Shown here piece after piece: positions 1-8,146 of a stretch of 37,451 nt of DNA (the first letter of the stretch is position 1; each line of letters begins with the position of its first letter). Location of the stretch: NCBI GenBank assembly GCA_035628995.1, contig DASPIR010000011.1:1-37451 (forward strand). Reading direction: 5' to 3'. The translations under genes and the position numbers were made by a program. Below the pieces are notes generated by a model. The model worked only from the letters and a program-made list of their open reading frames with translations. It was not told the origin of the DNA and did not search any database. The DNA is from Clostridia bacterium (GTDB taxonomy: Bacteria; Bacillota; Clostridia; Lutisporales; Lutisporaceae).

Positions 1-4
1 TACT

Positions 5-60
5 TGTAAAATCCTAACGCACATAAACCCAACGTCCTGTTGGTATGTGCTAGATTTACA
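5..60. repeat. Three-tiered hairpin, possibly a mobile-element end
   Basis: Nested inverted repeats are directly visible: TGTAAAATC (5-13) with GATTTACA (53-60), GCACATA (19-25) with TATGTGC (44-50), and CCAAC (29-33) with GTTGG (39-43). A second small hairpin, AAATC/GATTT, follows at 67-81. The stretch has no convincing reading frame on either strand. Subterminal hairpins of this sort are typical of IS200/IS605-type ends, but no transposase or TnpB is visible in the window, so that identity is only an inference. It could equally be a structured RNA or part of the repeat next to it. Confidence 0.5.
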
Positions 61-196
61 TCACGTAAATCTTACGGATTTTCCTACGTATCAAGCTCTA
101 TTCTGTTACCCAAAGACTTATAAGTGTTCGCTGATATACAAAGTTAATGCTTCCCTAATCGATACTTAGCTTTCATCTGCTGAGTAAGTAATTGGT

Positions 197-413
197 AAAG
201 CAGCCTTGTTAATAAGCCAAAGTATGCTTATACAGAAATTGTTAATGGCACTTAGGAGCGTAGCCTTAGAAAAATCGTATACGAGGAAGGACGCCGAGTA
301 AGCCTTCCAAGGCCAAGGACGGCCTTTGGAAGGCGTTAGATTTTTCTTAGGCGCAGCGGATTAGTGCCATCAATTTTTGTATACTCATAAGTGGCTATTA
401 ACATGGCTGCTTT
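197..413. repeat. Long imperfect palindromic repeat, copy 1
   Basis: The two ends are inverted copies of each other, starting AAAGCAGCC (197-205) and ending GGCTGCTTT (405-413). The arms pair through GTTAATGGCACTTAG (241-255) against TTAGTGCCATCAAT (361-374), and through TTAGAAAAATC (266-276) against GATTTTTCTTAGGCG (338-352). The tip is a GC-rich hairpin at 302-334: GCCTTCCAA/TTGGAAGGC, then GGCC/GGCC, loop AAGGAC. There is no ORF inside. A second copy lies in opposite orientation at 37313-37451, so this is a dispersed element. The form fits a MITE-like element or a REP-like structured repeat. Confidence 0.8.
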
Positions 414-438
414 TCTGTAGCGATTTTCTCAATTTAAA

Positions 439-458
439 ACCCGGCATAAATGCCGGGT
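439..458 (-). terminator. Intrinsic terminator of lepB
   Basis: The arms ACCCGGCAT (439-447) and ATGCCGGGT (450-458) form a perfect stem just beyond the lepB stop. Read on the minus strand it is followed by TTTTAAATT. It separates the lepB operon from the repeat-rich end of the window. Confidence 0.8.
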
Positions 459-466
459 CATAGAGC

Positions 467-1006
467 TTATTTCAGTTTTCCTATTTTATTTAATGGCCAC
501 AATCTGAACACAGCCTTGCCTTCCATGTAATCCCTGCCAATGAATCCAACCGATTCAAATCTGCTGTCCCGGCTATTCTCCCTGTTGTCCCCCATGACCA
601 TGTATTTATCCTCTGGGATTGTTGTTTTCACAAATCCGAAATCAGGTGTAGGAGATTGGGTAAAATCCGGCTCCAATGCCTTTCCGTCAATGTATACCTT
701 GTTGTCCTTTATCTCAACAGTTTCACCCGGCAAGGCTACTACCCTCTTTATAAGGTTGAGATGCTCCAGCTTATCCTGCTCGCTGTCAATTACAACAATA
801 TCTCCTCTTTCAGGCTCACCTACCAAATAGTTTACTTTGGATATAATAAGTATCTGCCCCTCATGCAGGGTTGGCTCCATTGACACGCTCATTGCATATG
901 CCGTACTGAATATATATGTTCTGAAAATAAATGCAAGCACTATTGCGAAAACAATTGTTTTTATCCATGAGTATATCTCTTTTTTCGTCTCTTCAGAAAA
1001 CTTCAT
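467..1006 (-). CDS. lepB: Signal peptidase I
   Basis: This is a 179-aa type I signal peptidase of family S26, a membrane serine protease that removes signal peptides from exported proteins on the outer face of the membrane. One N-terminal membrane segment spans about residues 13-35. The catalytic serine is Ser42 in SMEPTL and the general-base lysine is Lys87 in LIKRVVALPGE. The conserved GDNRENSRDSR box lies near residue 139. The length suits the short Gram-positive (SipS-like) type. The ATG at 1006 has an AAAGGAG ribosome binding site 6 nt upstream. It sits 15 nt after the TPR gene on the same strand, so the two are probably co-transcribed, and a terminator follows. Confidence 0.96.
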   Translation of the reverse strand: MKFSEETKKEIYSWIKTIVFAIVLAFIFRTYIFSTAYAMSVSMEPTLHEGQILIISKVNYLVGEPERGDIVVIDSEQDKLEHLNLIKRVVALPGETVEIKDNKVYIDGKALEPDFTQSPTPDFGFVKTTIPEDKYMVMGDNRENSRDSRFESVGFIGRDYMEGKAVFRLWPLNKIGKLK

Positions 1007-1021
1007 TTTACACTCCTTTTC

Positions 1022-1936
1022 TCATCTCTTATTAGGCTCGGCCTCAAACACAGACTGCAGAGCCACTATATCATAATAGTCATTTTGCTTAAGGATCTCA
1101 AAATACTTATCCCTGTCACCTGTCATTTTATTGTAGTGATATGCAAGGCATAGATTTGAGATAACGTTCAAATCACCACTGTCAAATTCATAGGCTTTTT
1201 TTGCATATTCCAGACCGGCCTCGACATTATTGCCCTCCAGCTCTATCTTGGAGAGGGCTGTCAAAGCCTGAGGATGCTCTTTATTGCTTTCAAGCACCTT
1301 ATTACAGCACTCCGCAGCCTTTTCAAGCTGGCCTGTTTTTCTATATACTGCGGCAAGATTCAGATATGCGGAATAAAATTCTGGTTGAAGCTCAACTGTC
1401 TTGATGTATAATTTCTCGGCTTCAGAATATTTGCCCATATCAAAATTAATATTCGCCATATGAAAAATGCCCATTACATCATTTTTATTAGCGTCCAAAT
1501 ACTTTTCAAGCTTCTCAGCCGTACTCTCCAATTCTTCTTGTCCGTACAGCTTCAGTGCTTCTCCCAGCCCTTTGCTCTCGTAGTATATCGAATCCATCTT
1601 ATCTACAATTCCGTTAACCTGACCGCTAAGACTTTTCGAGACTTTCTTTCCTGCAATTCGGTCTAAAAGCTCGCTGCATTCATCGATACGTTCATTGTAG
1701 AAATATGATATCGCAAGCCTCGCAAGTATTGAAGTGGACTCCGGAAACTGCTTCAAAACCTGTTCATATTCCTTTATTGCTGTTGAGTGCCTTCCATCCT
1801 TCTGAGCACTCCATCCCTGCTCATAGGCTATACCAGCTTTGAGCGCAGACGGAAATAGTATTATGGAAGAAATAAGCACAGCTATAATAAATAGTAAAGC
1901 GAGTTTTATCCACAAAGGCACCGGTTTCTTTGCCAC
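1022..1936 (-). CDS. Membrane-anchored TPR-repeat protein
   Basis: This 304-aa protein has a single N-terminal membrane segment (about residues 9-30) followed by tetratricopeptide repeats through most of its length. Repeat signatures include GRHSTAIKEYEQVLKQFPES, KYSEAEKLYIKTVELQPEFY and QLEKAAECCNKVLESNKEHP. TPRs form helical scaffolds for protein-protein contact, and the topology would place them outside the membrane. The GTG start at 1936 has a GGTGGTG site 5 nt upstream. It is the first gene of a probable two-gene transcript with lepB, which suggests a loose link to envelope or secretion functions. No specific partner can be inferred. Confidence 0.88.
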   Translation of the reverse strand: MAKKPVPLWIKLALLFIIAVLISSIILFPSALKAGIAYEQGWSAQKDGRHSTAIKEYEQVLKQFPESTSILARLAISYFYNERIDECSELLDRIAGKKVSKSLSGQVNGIVDKMDSIYYESKGLGEALKLYGQEELESTAEKLEKYLDANKNDVMGIFHMANINFDMGKYSEAEKLYIKTVELQPEFYSAYLNLAAVYRKTGQLEKAAECCNKVLESNKEHPQALTALSKIELEGNNVEAGLEYAKKAYEFDSGDLNVISNLCLAYHYNKMTGDRDKYFEILKQNDYYDIVALQSVFEAEPNKR

Positions 1937-1976
1937 TTAAACACCACCTATAAAATGTTCTTCCTTAATCCTACCG

Positions 1977-2008
1977 TATATATGAGCAAATATCAATATG
2001 AGCAAATA
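1977..2008 (-). promoter_or_regulatory. Probable TPR-lepB promoter overlapped by a 13-bp direct repeat
   Basis: On the minus strand, TTGCTC (2000-2005) and TATATA (1977-1982) are separated by 17 nt and lie just upstream of the GTG start at 1936. The 13-mer ATATGAGCAAATA occurs twice, at 1980-1992 and 1996-2008, a 16-bp period that covers the -35 box and the spacer. The repeat could be a regulator site or chance duplication in AT-rich DNA. Confidence 0.45.
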
Positions 2009-2038
2009 CCTACATAAGTCCACTACCTGCAATCGCAT

Positions 2039-2063
2039 AAAAAAACAGGGCTTATGCCCTGTT
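2039..2063 (-). terminator. Intrinsic terminator of sigI-rsgI
   Basis: AACAGGGC (2044-2051) pairs with GCCCTGTT (2056-2063) around a TTAT loop. On the minus strand it is followed by seven T residues. The hairpin overlaps the rsgI stop codon. Confidence 0.88.
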
Positions 2064-3195
2064 AATCACCTTTTTTCCCATCTTTATTTTCTTTGTCCTT
2101 GCCATCTCTTTCACCGCTGTTATCCTTGTCCTTTGCCTCATCATTATTGACTTGGCCATCTGCTCCATTATTCTGCTTGTCTTTATCTACATTCTCTTGC
2201 TCACTGTCTTTATCCCCGTTGCCTTCGTTTTCTTTGTCTTCTTTTACTTTATCTTCTTTTTTATTTTTATCATTATTGCCTTTGTTTGAAGTGGAAGCAT
2301 TATCCTTTTTTACTGCAGCTGCTGGCTTAGGCTTATCACTTCCATTATTATCCTTTTTAGCTTTGGAATCAAATTTTGCAGCTTCTTTATCTTCCTTCTT
2401 ATCGCTATCCTTATTGGTTATGGATTGCTCTTCCTTGTCTTTTTTATCTTTATCCTTTTCCGCTGCCATTACAGCCTTTCTACCTTCGTTTATTAGATGA
2501 ACAACTTCTCTTACAGACATATTCCTTACTTCTTCATCCTTGATCTCCGGGCTTACTTCTCTCAGCCTGTCTGCAAGTATCTCTTTCCCTGGAGACATCT
2601 TGTTGGATAAAGCTTCTTTATAGCTCTTTACACTTGCTTTTTCAACCATGACTCCAAAGTTATTATTGACCTTGGATAGCTGATTGGTTGCAGCTATTGT
2701 CACCATATCTGCCAATTCTTCTTCCTGCTTGAGATTCTTTGCAGATACTACAACCATTATCTGGTTCTCCATCTGCTCATCTATATAGCCCTCTTCAGAA
2801 GCACTTTTTATTATAGCGGAAAGTGCATCATCTATATCCTTATTCTTCAAGCCCTTTGTATTCTTTATCAAGTTAACCGCATCTTCATTAAGAGGGTTTA
2901 CTGATATTACCCTTTCAAACCTGTTGAGGGATAATGCGATGCTGGGGTTTATATCCACGCTGACATAGCTGTATGGCGTATAATACGCATATACTCCCGT
3001 AGACAGGAATATGCATGCAAGGAAACATGCAGCTATTGATGCCAGCCTTCTGTATGTCAAATTTATCTTCTGGGGTTTCAGTTCTATTTCATCACCTATT
3101 CCCAACGAAAGCTGTCTTTTGACTTTTATAAAATCTCCCTTGTCAGTTAAAACTATCATTTGTTTTTTATCTATCTCTGCAACTATTGCTTTCAC
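2062..3195 (-). CDS. rsgI: Anti-sigma-I factor, RsgI family
   Basis: This 377-aa membrane anti-sigma factor should hold SigI inactive at the membrane. The cytoplasmic N-terminus (first ~50 residues, e.g. KAIVAEIDKKQMIVLTDKGD) matches the RsgI N-terminal domain. One membrane segment follows (about 55-72), then the extracellular stretch starting YTPYSYVSVDINPSIALSLN that is typical of the family. The last ~130 residues are low-complexity and rich in K, D, E and N. Unlike RsgI proteins of cellulolytic clostridia, no carbohydrate-binding or other sensor domain is visible at the C-terminus. The GTG at 3195 overlaps the sigI stop as GTGA with a GGGGGTGG site 5 nt upstream, so it is preferred over the GTG at 3204. 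This overlap implies translational coupling to sigI. Confidence 0.9.
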   Translation of the reverse strand: MKAIVAEIDKKQMIVLTDKGDFIKVKRQLSLGIGDEIELKPQKINLTYRRLASIAACFLACIFLSTGVYAYYTPYSYVSVDINPSIALSLNRFERVISVNPLNEDAVNLIKNTKGLKNKDIDDALSAIIKSASEEGYIDEQMENQIMVVVSAKNLKQEEELADMVTIAATNQLSKVNNNFGVMVEKASVKSYKEALSNKMSPGKEILADRLREVSPEIKDEEVRNMSVREVVHLINEGRKAVMAAEKDKDKKDKEEQSITNKDSDKKEDKEAAKFDSKAKKDNNGSDKPKPAAAVKKDNASTSNKGNNDKNKKEDKVKEDKENEGNGDKDSEQENVDKDKQNNGADGQVNNDEAKDKDNSGERDGKDKENKDGKKGD

Positions 3196-3917
3196 TTTTT
3201 CCACCCCCAGTCTATGAACTCCCTTATACAGTAGTAGTCTCCTGTCAATATTATCATTGCTGCTACTACATAATTTCGTGACCGTTCAATAGTTTTCCGG
3301 GGTAATTTTGTGCCTTCCTCAATTTCTGCTATAGGAAGATACAGCTTGGCCTTAATTTTTTTGACCAGCTCGGGTCTGTCGATTATGTACTTGACTATAT
3401 CTAAATATGAGCTTTTCGTGCCTATATGCTTAGGAGAACTCTTTGCTACATCATCAAGCTTCAGCCCCCATGTGGAAAGCTCCTCCTTAAGCTGTACAAG
3501 CTCCTGTCTTCTAAGCTGGTTTATCTCTTCCTGATAATATTTATCCTGAGCTTCCTCGGCAGCTATAACATAGTCAAAGACCTCCTCAGCACCAGCTTCC
3601 TCAGTAGAGAATTCATTCATATATGTTATTACCTGATGCTTTTTTTCCTTCCGGTAATAATCAATGAGCCTTTTTCGTATTATGTTCTGGGCAAAGCTCA
3701 AAAAGTTCCCTTTTTGCTGGTCATAATGAATTATGGCTTCATCAAATGCCATTAAGGCAATACTAAGCTCCTCATCCTGGCCATAGGAAACATACCTGCC
3801 CGTCACCTTTTCAACGGCGGCTGCGATAAAGGGTCTGTATTCTTCTATGAAAGTATTCTTTTCATCTTTTGTAAGCTTGATATGCATTACTCTTTCATTT
3901 ATCGATTTATAAAACAT
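3192..3917 (-). CDS. sigI: RNA polymerase sigma factor SigI
   Basis: This 241-aa protein is a SigI-family sigma-70 factor. In Bacillus the family responds to heat and envelope stress; in Clostridia it is linked to extracellular polysaccharide sensing. The region-2-like segment includes FDEAIIHYDQQKGNFLSFAQ and IIRKRLIDYYRKEKKHQ. The C-terminal half carries the SigI-type segment LPRKTIERSRNYVVAAMIIL used for DNA binding. The ATG at 3917 has GGGGTG 4 nt upstream; an internal ATG at 3887 is less well supported. The gene overlaps rsgI by 4 nt and the two form a bicistronic unit ended by the terminator at 2039-2063. Confidence 0.93.
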   Translation of the reverse strand: MFYKSINERVMHIKLTKDEKNTFIEEYRPFIAAAVEKVTGRYVSYGQDEELSIALMAFDEAIIHYDQQKGNFLSFAQNIIRKRLIDYYRKEKKHQVITYMNEFSTEEAGAEEVFDYVIAAEEAQDKYYQEEINQLRRQELVQLKEELSTWGLKLDDVAKSSPKHIGTKSSYLDIVKYIIDRPELVKKIKAKLYLPIAEIEEGTKLPRKTIERSRNYVVAAMIILTGDYYCIREFIDWGWKK

Positions 3918-3978
3918 ATTTCACCCCAAAATTTTCACAAAACACCAAAATTTCCTAAAGTGCTTACGAATATTATAT

Positions 3979-4006
3979 AATATATACAAAACTTACCTTT
4001 ATTCAA
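3979..4006 (-). promoter_or_regulatory. Possible SigA-type promoter of sigI
   Basis: On the minus strand TTGAAT (4001-4006) is followed after 16 nt by TATATT (3979-3984), about 60 nt before the sigI start. The area is very AT-rich, so the assignment is tentative. A SigI-type autoregulatory promoter was not recognised. Confidence 0.4.
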
Positions 4007-4089
4007 TTATACATGAAGTGTCCATACAATATAAGAGGCACAAAATGGTAATTGAGAACTATTTATTTTTTTTATGGGAGGAATGGATT

Positions 4090-4329
4090 ATGGCTGTAAG
4101 GAATTGCCCCATCTGCAGCAGGATTTTTGAGGATATGGGAGCACAGGAGGTATGTGGAAGCTGTTACACCGAAAACGAAAGTGATATCAATAAAGTAAAG
4201 GATTATCTGTACTTGCATCCCAACAATAGCATAATTGAGGTCTCAGAAGCCACTGGAGTATCCATTCAGAAGCTGAAGAGGTTTCTTCAAAGTGAGCGGC
4301 TGGTATCTATAGAAAAGACTTCACTGTAG
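4090..4329 (+). CDS. Small zinc-ribbon protein, YvyF/TIGR03826-like
   Basis: This 79-aa protein starts with a zinc-ribbon-like pair of cysteine knuckles, CPIC and CGSC, about 20 residues apart. It continues into a small helix-turn-helix-like segment (IIEVSEATGVSIQKLKRFLQ). This layout resembles the YvyF family found near flagellar genes in Bacillus and Clostridia, but no flagellar gene is nearby, so a motility role is not supported here. The ATG at 4090 follows GGGAGG at 4076-4081; an in-frame extension to 4018 lacks a ribosome binding site and the cysteine pattern begins only after 4090. It is divergent from sigI and convergent with addA. Confidence 0.75.
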   Translation: MAVRNCPICSRIFEDMGAQEVCGSCYTENESDINKVKDYLYLHPNNSIIEVSEATGVSIQKLKRFLQSERLVSIEKTSL

Positions 4330-4350
4330 CAGTGAAGCCTTTTCTTTTTT
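4319..4350 (+). terminator. Terminator between the zinc-ribbon gene and addA
   Basis: CTTCACTG (4319-4326) and CAGTGAAG (4330-4337) form a perfect stem. The 3-nt loop is the TAG stop codon of the zinc-ribbon gene. The run CCTTTTCTTTTTT follows on the plus strand. On the minus strand the same stem is followed by TCTTTTCT and could serve addA. Confidence 0.88.
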
Positions 4351-4360
4351 AATCCGCCTA

Positions 4361-7300
4361 TTAATATTCAAGTATTTCACCGTTCCAGAAGAGATATATG
4401 TACCTTCCCGCTATTTCCTTGCCGGTTATCTGCTTTAAAGCTCTTGCATAATACTCAAGCTGAGTCCTGTACTTTTCTTTTATCTGTTCAATATCCCCAT
4501 CCGGTACATAGTCGGTCTTGTAATCAACCAGCACCAGCTTTCCTTCTTCCTCGAAGTAGCAGTCGATAATACCCTGAAGTACGATTGTTTCCTCCTCATA
4601 CCCCTCTTTAGGAAGACTGCTAAATACCTCGGAGCATTCCACTTCCATAGTAAAGGGCATTTCTCTATGCAGCTTGCCAGAATTAATCATCCTTTTACCC
4701 AAGGCTGACTGCATAAAACTCAGTAGCTTACGGATGTTTACATTCTGCGCCTGTACGTCTGTCAAAAGCTCAGCTGCTACCATACCTTCCACTTGAATTC
4801 TAATGCTGCCTTCAGAGATTTCTCCGCCAAAGTCCATATGCTGCAGCACAAAGTGCATCAGCGAGCCCTTTTCTGCAGCAGTCATCTCTGTTGCTTCCTC
4901 CAGGAATCGCGGTCTTTGCTTGATGCTTGGGGCTGTTTGCATATTGTACTCATCAGACGCGACCGTATCAAAGTACCGCTTCAGCTCTGTAACGGTGACT
5001 TTTACCGGCAGCCTCTCATAAGCAGAATAAGGATATTTCCACTCCAGCCTTTTTATGATTTCAGCATAGGAATCAGCTGCAGACTCTGCCGAGGCCAGGG
5101 CCACTTCCCCTATCAGTTCTTCTTCATTATGCTCTTCAAGCTTTATATCCCTCAATACCTCATCTCTGTCCCATAGCTTTATATCCCATCTGGAGCTGTC
5201 ACTTACCCCACAGAGATCCTGCTGTTCCATGCCCAGCTTTTCTGCCAGCTGCCCTGAAGGGTGCCTCATGAGAGCTGTGCAAATCCAGTCCATATAGCAC
5301 TTTCCCTTTAAAACATCATATTCAGGCACCTTTAGAGACTTGGCTCTGCTGCTTTTCCACCTGGAGGCGCTTTTTTTCGGATCATTTACGGTGCCGGTTA
5401 TAATAAGCTTCTCTTTAGCTCTTGTAAAGGCAACATACAGTATCCTCATCTCTTCAGAGAGGCTTTCAAGTCTTATCTTGTATTTCAAAGCCTGCTTGAA
5501 TATCGAAGGGTACCATATCCTCCGCTTGTAGTCTATAAAGTCAGGTCCTATACCCAAATCATGATGCAACAATATGCCCTTTGTTGCATCAGTGAGGTTA
5601 AAGCCCTTCCCGGCACCGCAGACAAATACTATCGGAAATTCCAGTCCCTTGCTCTTGTGTATGCTCATTATCCTTACAACATTATCCTTCTCTCCAAGGG
5701 TTTTAGCGCTTCCCATATCTCCCTGGCTGCCTTTCAGCTTGTTTATGAAGCTTATGAAGTTGAAAAGCCCCTTAAAGCTTGACTCTTCATACTGTCTTGC
5801 CCTGTCAAAAAGCATCCTGAGGTTGGCCTGCCTTTTAACACCAACCGGCATTGCACCCACGAAGCTGTAATACCCCGTATCATTGTACAGATACCATATA
5901 AGCTCATCAGTGGAAAGGTAAAGGGACTTTTCTCTCCACTTGTTTAGTCTTTCTATAAACCCCGCTGACTTGCTCCCCAGCTCCCCTTCTATTGCAGCAG
6001 CTTTAATCATTGCTTCGTAGAAAGTCACCTCCCGGTCGCAGAGCCTTATGTCAATAAGCTCCTCTGTGGAAAAACCCGCTATAGGAGATCTTAGAACCGC
6101 GAGTATCGGGATATCCTGCAGGGGATTATCAATAATCTGGAGCAGTGATAATATCGTTGATATCTCGATGGTCCTGAAGTATCCGCTTCCTGTATCGGCA
6201 TACACAGGAATTCCATGCATGCCCAACTCTTCAGCAAACACATCAGCCCAGTTCTTCGTTGTTCTCATAAGTATTACTACATCGCTGAAACGGGCTGGCC
6301 TGTATTTCTTAGTATCCTTGTCAAGCACCATAAAACCCGGGCTGGACTCTGTAACAAGCTCCTTTATCCTTTTAGCCGCCACTCTTGCTTCGCACTGCAT
6401 GGAATCCGGCTTATCCTCAATATCTATGTCCAAGGTCAAGCCAGCCCCCTCTGAGTCATCAAAGCTTTCATCCGTACCTTCAGCTTCTGTGGCTGCAGCT
6501 TCCCTGCCATCTATTATATGAAGCTCAACTGGGCCTCCGAAGCTGTCCTCCGATACTTCAGGCAGCTCAAATGCCGCTCCGGCATTAAGCGCTTCCTTTT
6601 CTGTATAGTCAATGTCTCCCAAACTTTTGGACATTATCTGGCTGAATATATAGTTTACTCCGTTTATAATATCTTCCCTGCTTCTGAAGTTCTTGTACAG
6701 CAGAATTTTCCTATACTTGGAATTTGCATCTCCAGAGTATGTGTCATATTTTTTCAGGAACAATTCGGGTTTTGCCTGTCTGAACCGGTAAATGCTCTGC
6801 TTCACATCACCTACCATGAATATGTTAGGCTCACCTGCCTCCTCCCTGGAAACCATGCCAAGTATTACTTCCTGTGTCAGATTACTGTCCTGGTATTCGT
6901 CAATATATATTTCTTCGAAACGCTCTCTTAGTCCAAGTGCCGCCTGAGTTGCAGAAGCCTTTCCGTCCTCTTCCCTGCTTGTCAGAACCTTCAGGCAGAA
7001 ATGCTCCAAATCATTGAAATCAATTACACCCTTCTGCTTTTTCTTATCCTGATACATCGCTGCAAATTCCAATACAAGATTACCCAGGCTTTCCATTATA
7101 GGATGCAGTTGTCTTAAGTCGGAGGTCAGTTCTCCTGAGCTTCCGCTTATAAGCTCCTTCTTGAGCTTGTTAAGCTTGCCCTTGACATCATCCCTGATTC
7201 CTTTGACTTCCTCCTGTGCAAGGAGGTCTATTTCTTTGCCGCATCTGGGCATACGTGCGAACTCGAGATTCTTGAATTCTTCATAAAGTGCATCCCAGCA

Positions 7301-8146
7301 GCCGCCTTCACCGCAACCCCTCGAAATCATGGCTTTTACCCTCAAGCTATCCTCCTGCAAAACAGGAATATACGGCGACAGCCCCTGTGCCCTCTCTGCT
7401 GTTGCTAAAGCGCCTTCCAGTACACTCTGAAGTCCTGACAACTCCAATGTAATATTCTCTATCAGTACCCTTGCCCATTTTGTGCTTCCAAAGTCCATTC
7501 CATCAGGCGCATTGAAGGCCTCTACCGCATCCTTCAGCCAGACCTCCGGCCATGGATGGCTTTGGACAAACTCATAAATTGTCAAGACCAAGTCCATTAG
7601 CTTCTTATCATCTCGATTGCCGCCATAGCATTCCACCAGGCTCAGAAAAGCTTCGGTACAGTTTTCCGGCTCATACTTTGACTCAATAAGCTCCTCCAGT
7701 GCTTCTATTTGAAGCAGCACGGCTTCTGTATCATCTGCTATCCTGAATGCGGGGTCCAAATCTATTGTATGAAAGTTATTCCTTATCACATCAAGACAGA
7801 AGGAATGTATAGTTGTAATACTGGCTTTCCCCAAAAGAGCCAGCTGCCTTTGAAGGTTCTTGGTGTCCAATCCTTTATCCTTCTGTGCTTCATCCAGCAC
7901 CTTGCTCAAGGCAGCACCAATTCTCTCTCTCATTTCTGCAGCTGCAGCATTGGTAAAAGTAACAACCAGCAGTCTGTCTATATCTACGGTCGCGTCTGGG
8001 CTGGTAATCTTCCTTATTATCCTTTCAACAAGCACTGCTGTCTTCCCCGCCCCTGCAGCCGCAGCCACAAGCAGATTGCATCGGTCCTCGGAAATCGCCC
8101 TTGCCTGTTCATCAGTCCATTTGCTGACCTTATTCATCTGATTCAT
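4361..8146 (-). CDS. addA: ATP-dependent helicase/nuclease subunit A (AddA)
   Basis: This 1261-aa protein is the AddA subunit of the AddAB helicase-nuclease, which resects double-strand breaks and loads RecA at Chi-like sites. It is a UvrD/SF1A helicase with Walker A AAGAGKT at about residues 30-36. Later helicase motifs include EIYIDEYQDSN, the VGDVKQSIYRFRQA segment, and VRIMSIHKSKGLEFP. The C-terminal RecB-type nuclease has GIID near 1192 and VDYKTD near 1210. The open frame runs back to 8251 inside addB, but the ATG at 8146 has AAGGTGG 7 nt upstream and gives the usual length. It overlaps the end of addB by 17 nt, implying translational coupling. Confidence 0.97.
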   Translation of the reverse strand: MNQMNKVSKWTDEQARAISEDRCNLLVAAAAGAGKTAVLVERIIRKITSPDATVDIDRLLVVTFTNAAAAEMRERIGAALSKVLDEAQKDKGLDTKNLQRQLALLGKASITTIHSFCLDVIRNNFHTIDLDPAFRIADDTEAVLLQIEALEELIESKYEPENCTEAFLSLVECYGGNRDDKKLMDLVLTIYEFVQSHPWPEVWLKDAVEAFNAPDGMDFGSTKWARVLIENITLELSGLQSVLEGALATAERAQGLSPYIPVLQEDSLRVKAMISRGCGEGGCWDALYEEFKNLEFARMPRCGKEIDLLAQEEVKGIRDDVKGKLNKLKKELISGSSGELTSDLRQLHPIMESLGNLVLEFAAMYQDKKKQKGVIDFNDLEHFCLKVLTSREEDGKASATQAALGLRERFEEIYIDEYQDSNLTQEVILGMVSREEAGEPNIFMVGDVKQSIYRFRQAKPELFLKKYDTYSGDANSKYRKILLYKNFRSREDIINGVNYIFSQIMSKSLGDIDYTEKEALNAGAAFELPEVSEDSFGGPVELHIIDGREAAATEAEGTDESFDDSEGAGLTLDIDIEDKPDSMQCEARVAAKRIKELVTESSPGFMVLDKDTKKYRPARFSDVVILMRTTKNWADVFAEELGMHGIPVYADTGSGYFRTIEISTILSLLQIIDNPLQDIPILAVLRSPIAGFSTEELIDIRLCDREVTFYEAMIKAAAIEGELGSKSAGFIERLNKWREKSLYLSTDELIWYLYNDTGYYSFVGAMPVGVKRQANLRMLFDRARQYEESSFKGLFNFISFINKLKGSQGDMGSAKTLGEKDNVVRIMSIHKSKGLEFPIVFVCGAGKGFNLTDATKGILLHHDLGIGPDFIDYKRRIWYPSIFKQALKYKIRLESLSEEMRILYVAFTRAKEKLIITGTVNDPKKSASRWKSSRAKSLKVPEYDVLKGKCYMDWICTALMRHPSGQLAEKLGMEQQDLCGVSDSSRWDIKLWDRDEVLRDIKLEEHNEEELIGEVALASAESAADSYAEIIKRLEWKYPYSAYERLPVKVTVTELKRYFDTVASDEYNMQTAPSIKQRPRFLEEATEMTAAEKGSLMHFVLQHMDFGGEISEGSIRIQVEGMVAAELLTDVQAQNVNIRKLLSFMQSALGKRMINSGKLHREMPFTMEVECSEVFSSLPKEGYEEETIVLQGIIDCYFEEEGKLVLVDYKTDYVPDGDIEQIKEKYRTQLEYYARALKQITGKEIAGRYIYLFWNGEILEY

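Noticed and set aside
61-120. Possible TnpB C-terminal remnant on the minus strand
   Set aside because: All frames have stop codons within a few tens of bases upstream, so no coding remnant can be supported; only the hairpin structure is reported.
2093-2500. 135-aa plus-strand frame, almost all Ser/Leu/Phe
   Set aside because: It is the antisense shadow of the low-complexity K/D/E tail of rsgI.
6048-6521. 157-aa plus-strand frame inside addA
   Set aside because: Antisense shadow of the AddA coding frame; no ribosome binding site and no recognisable domain.
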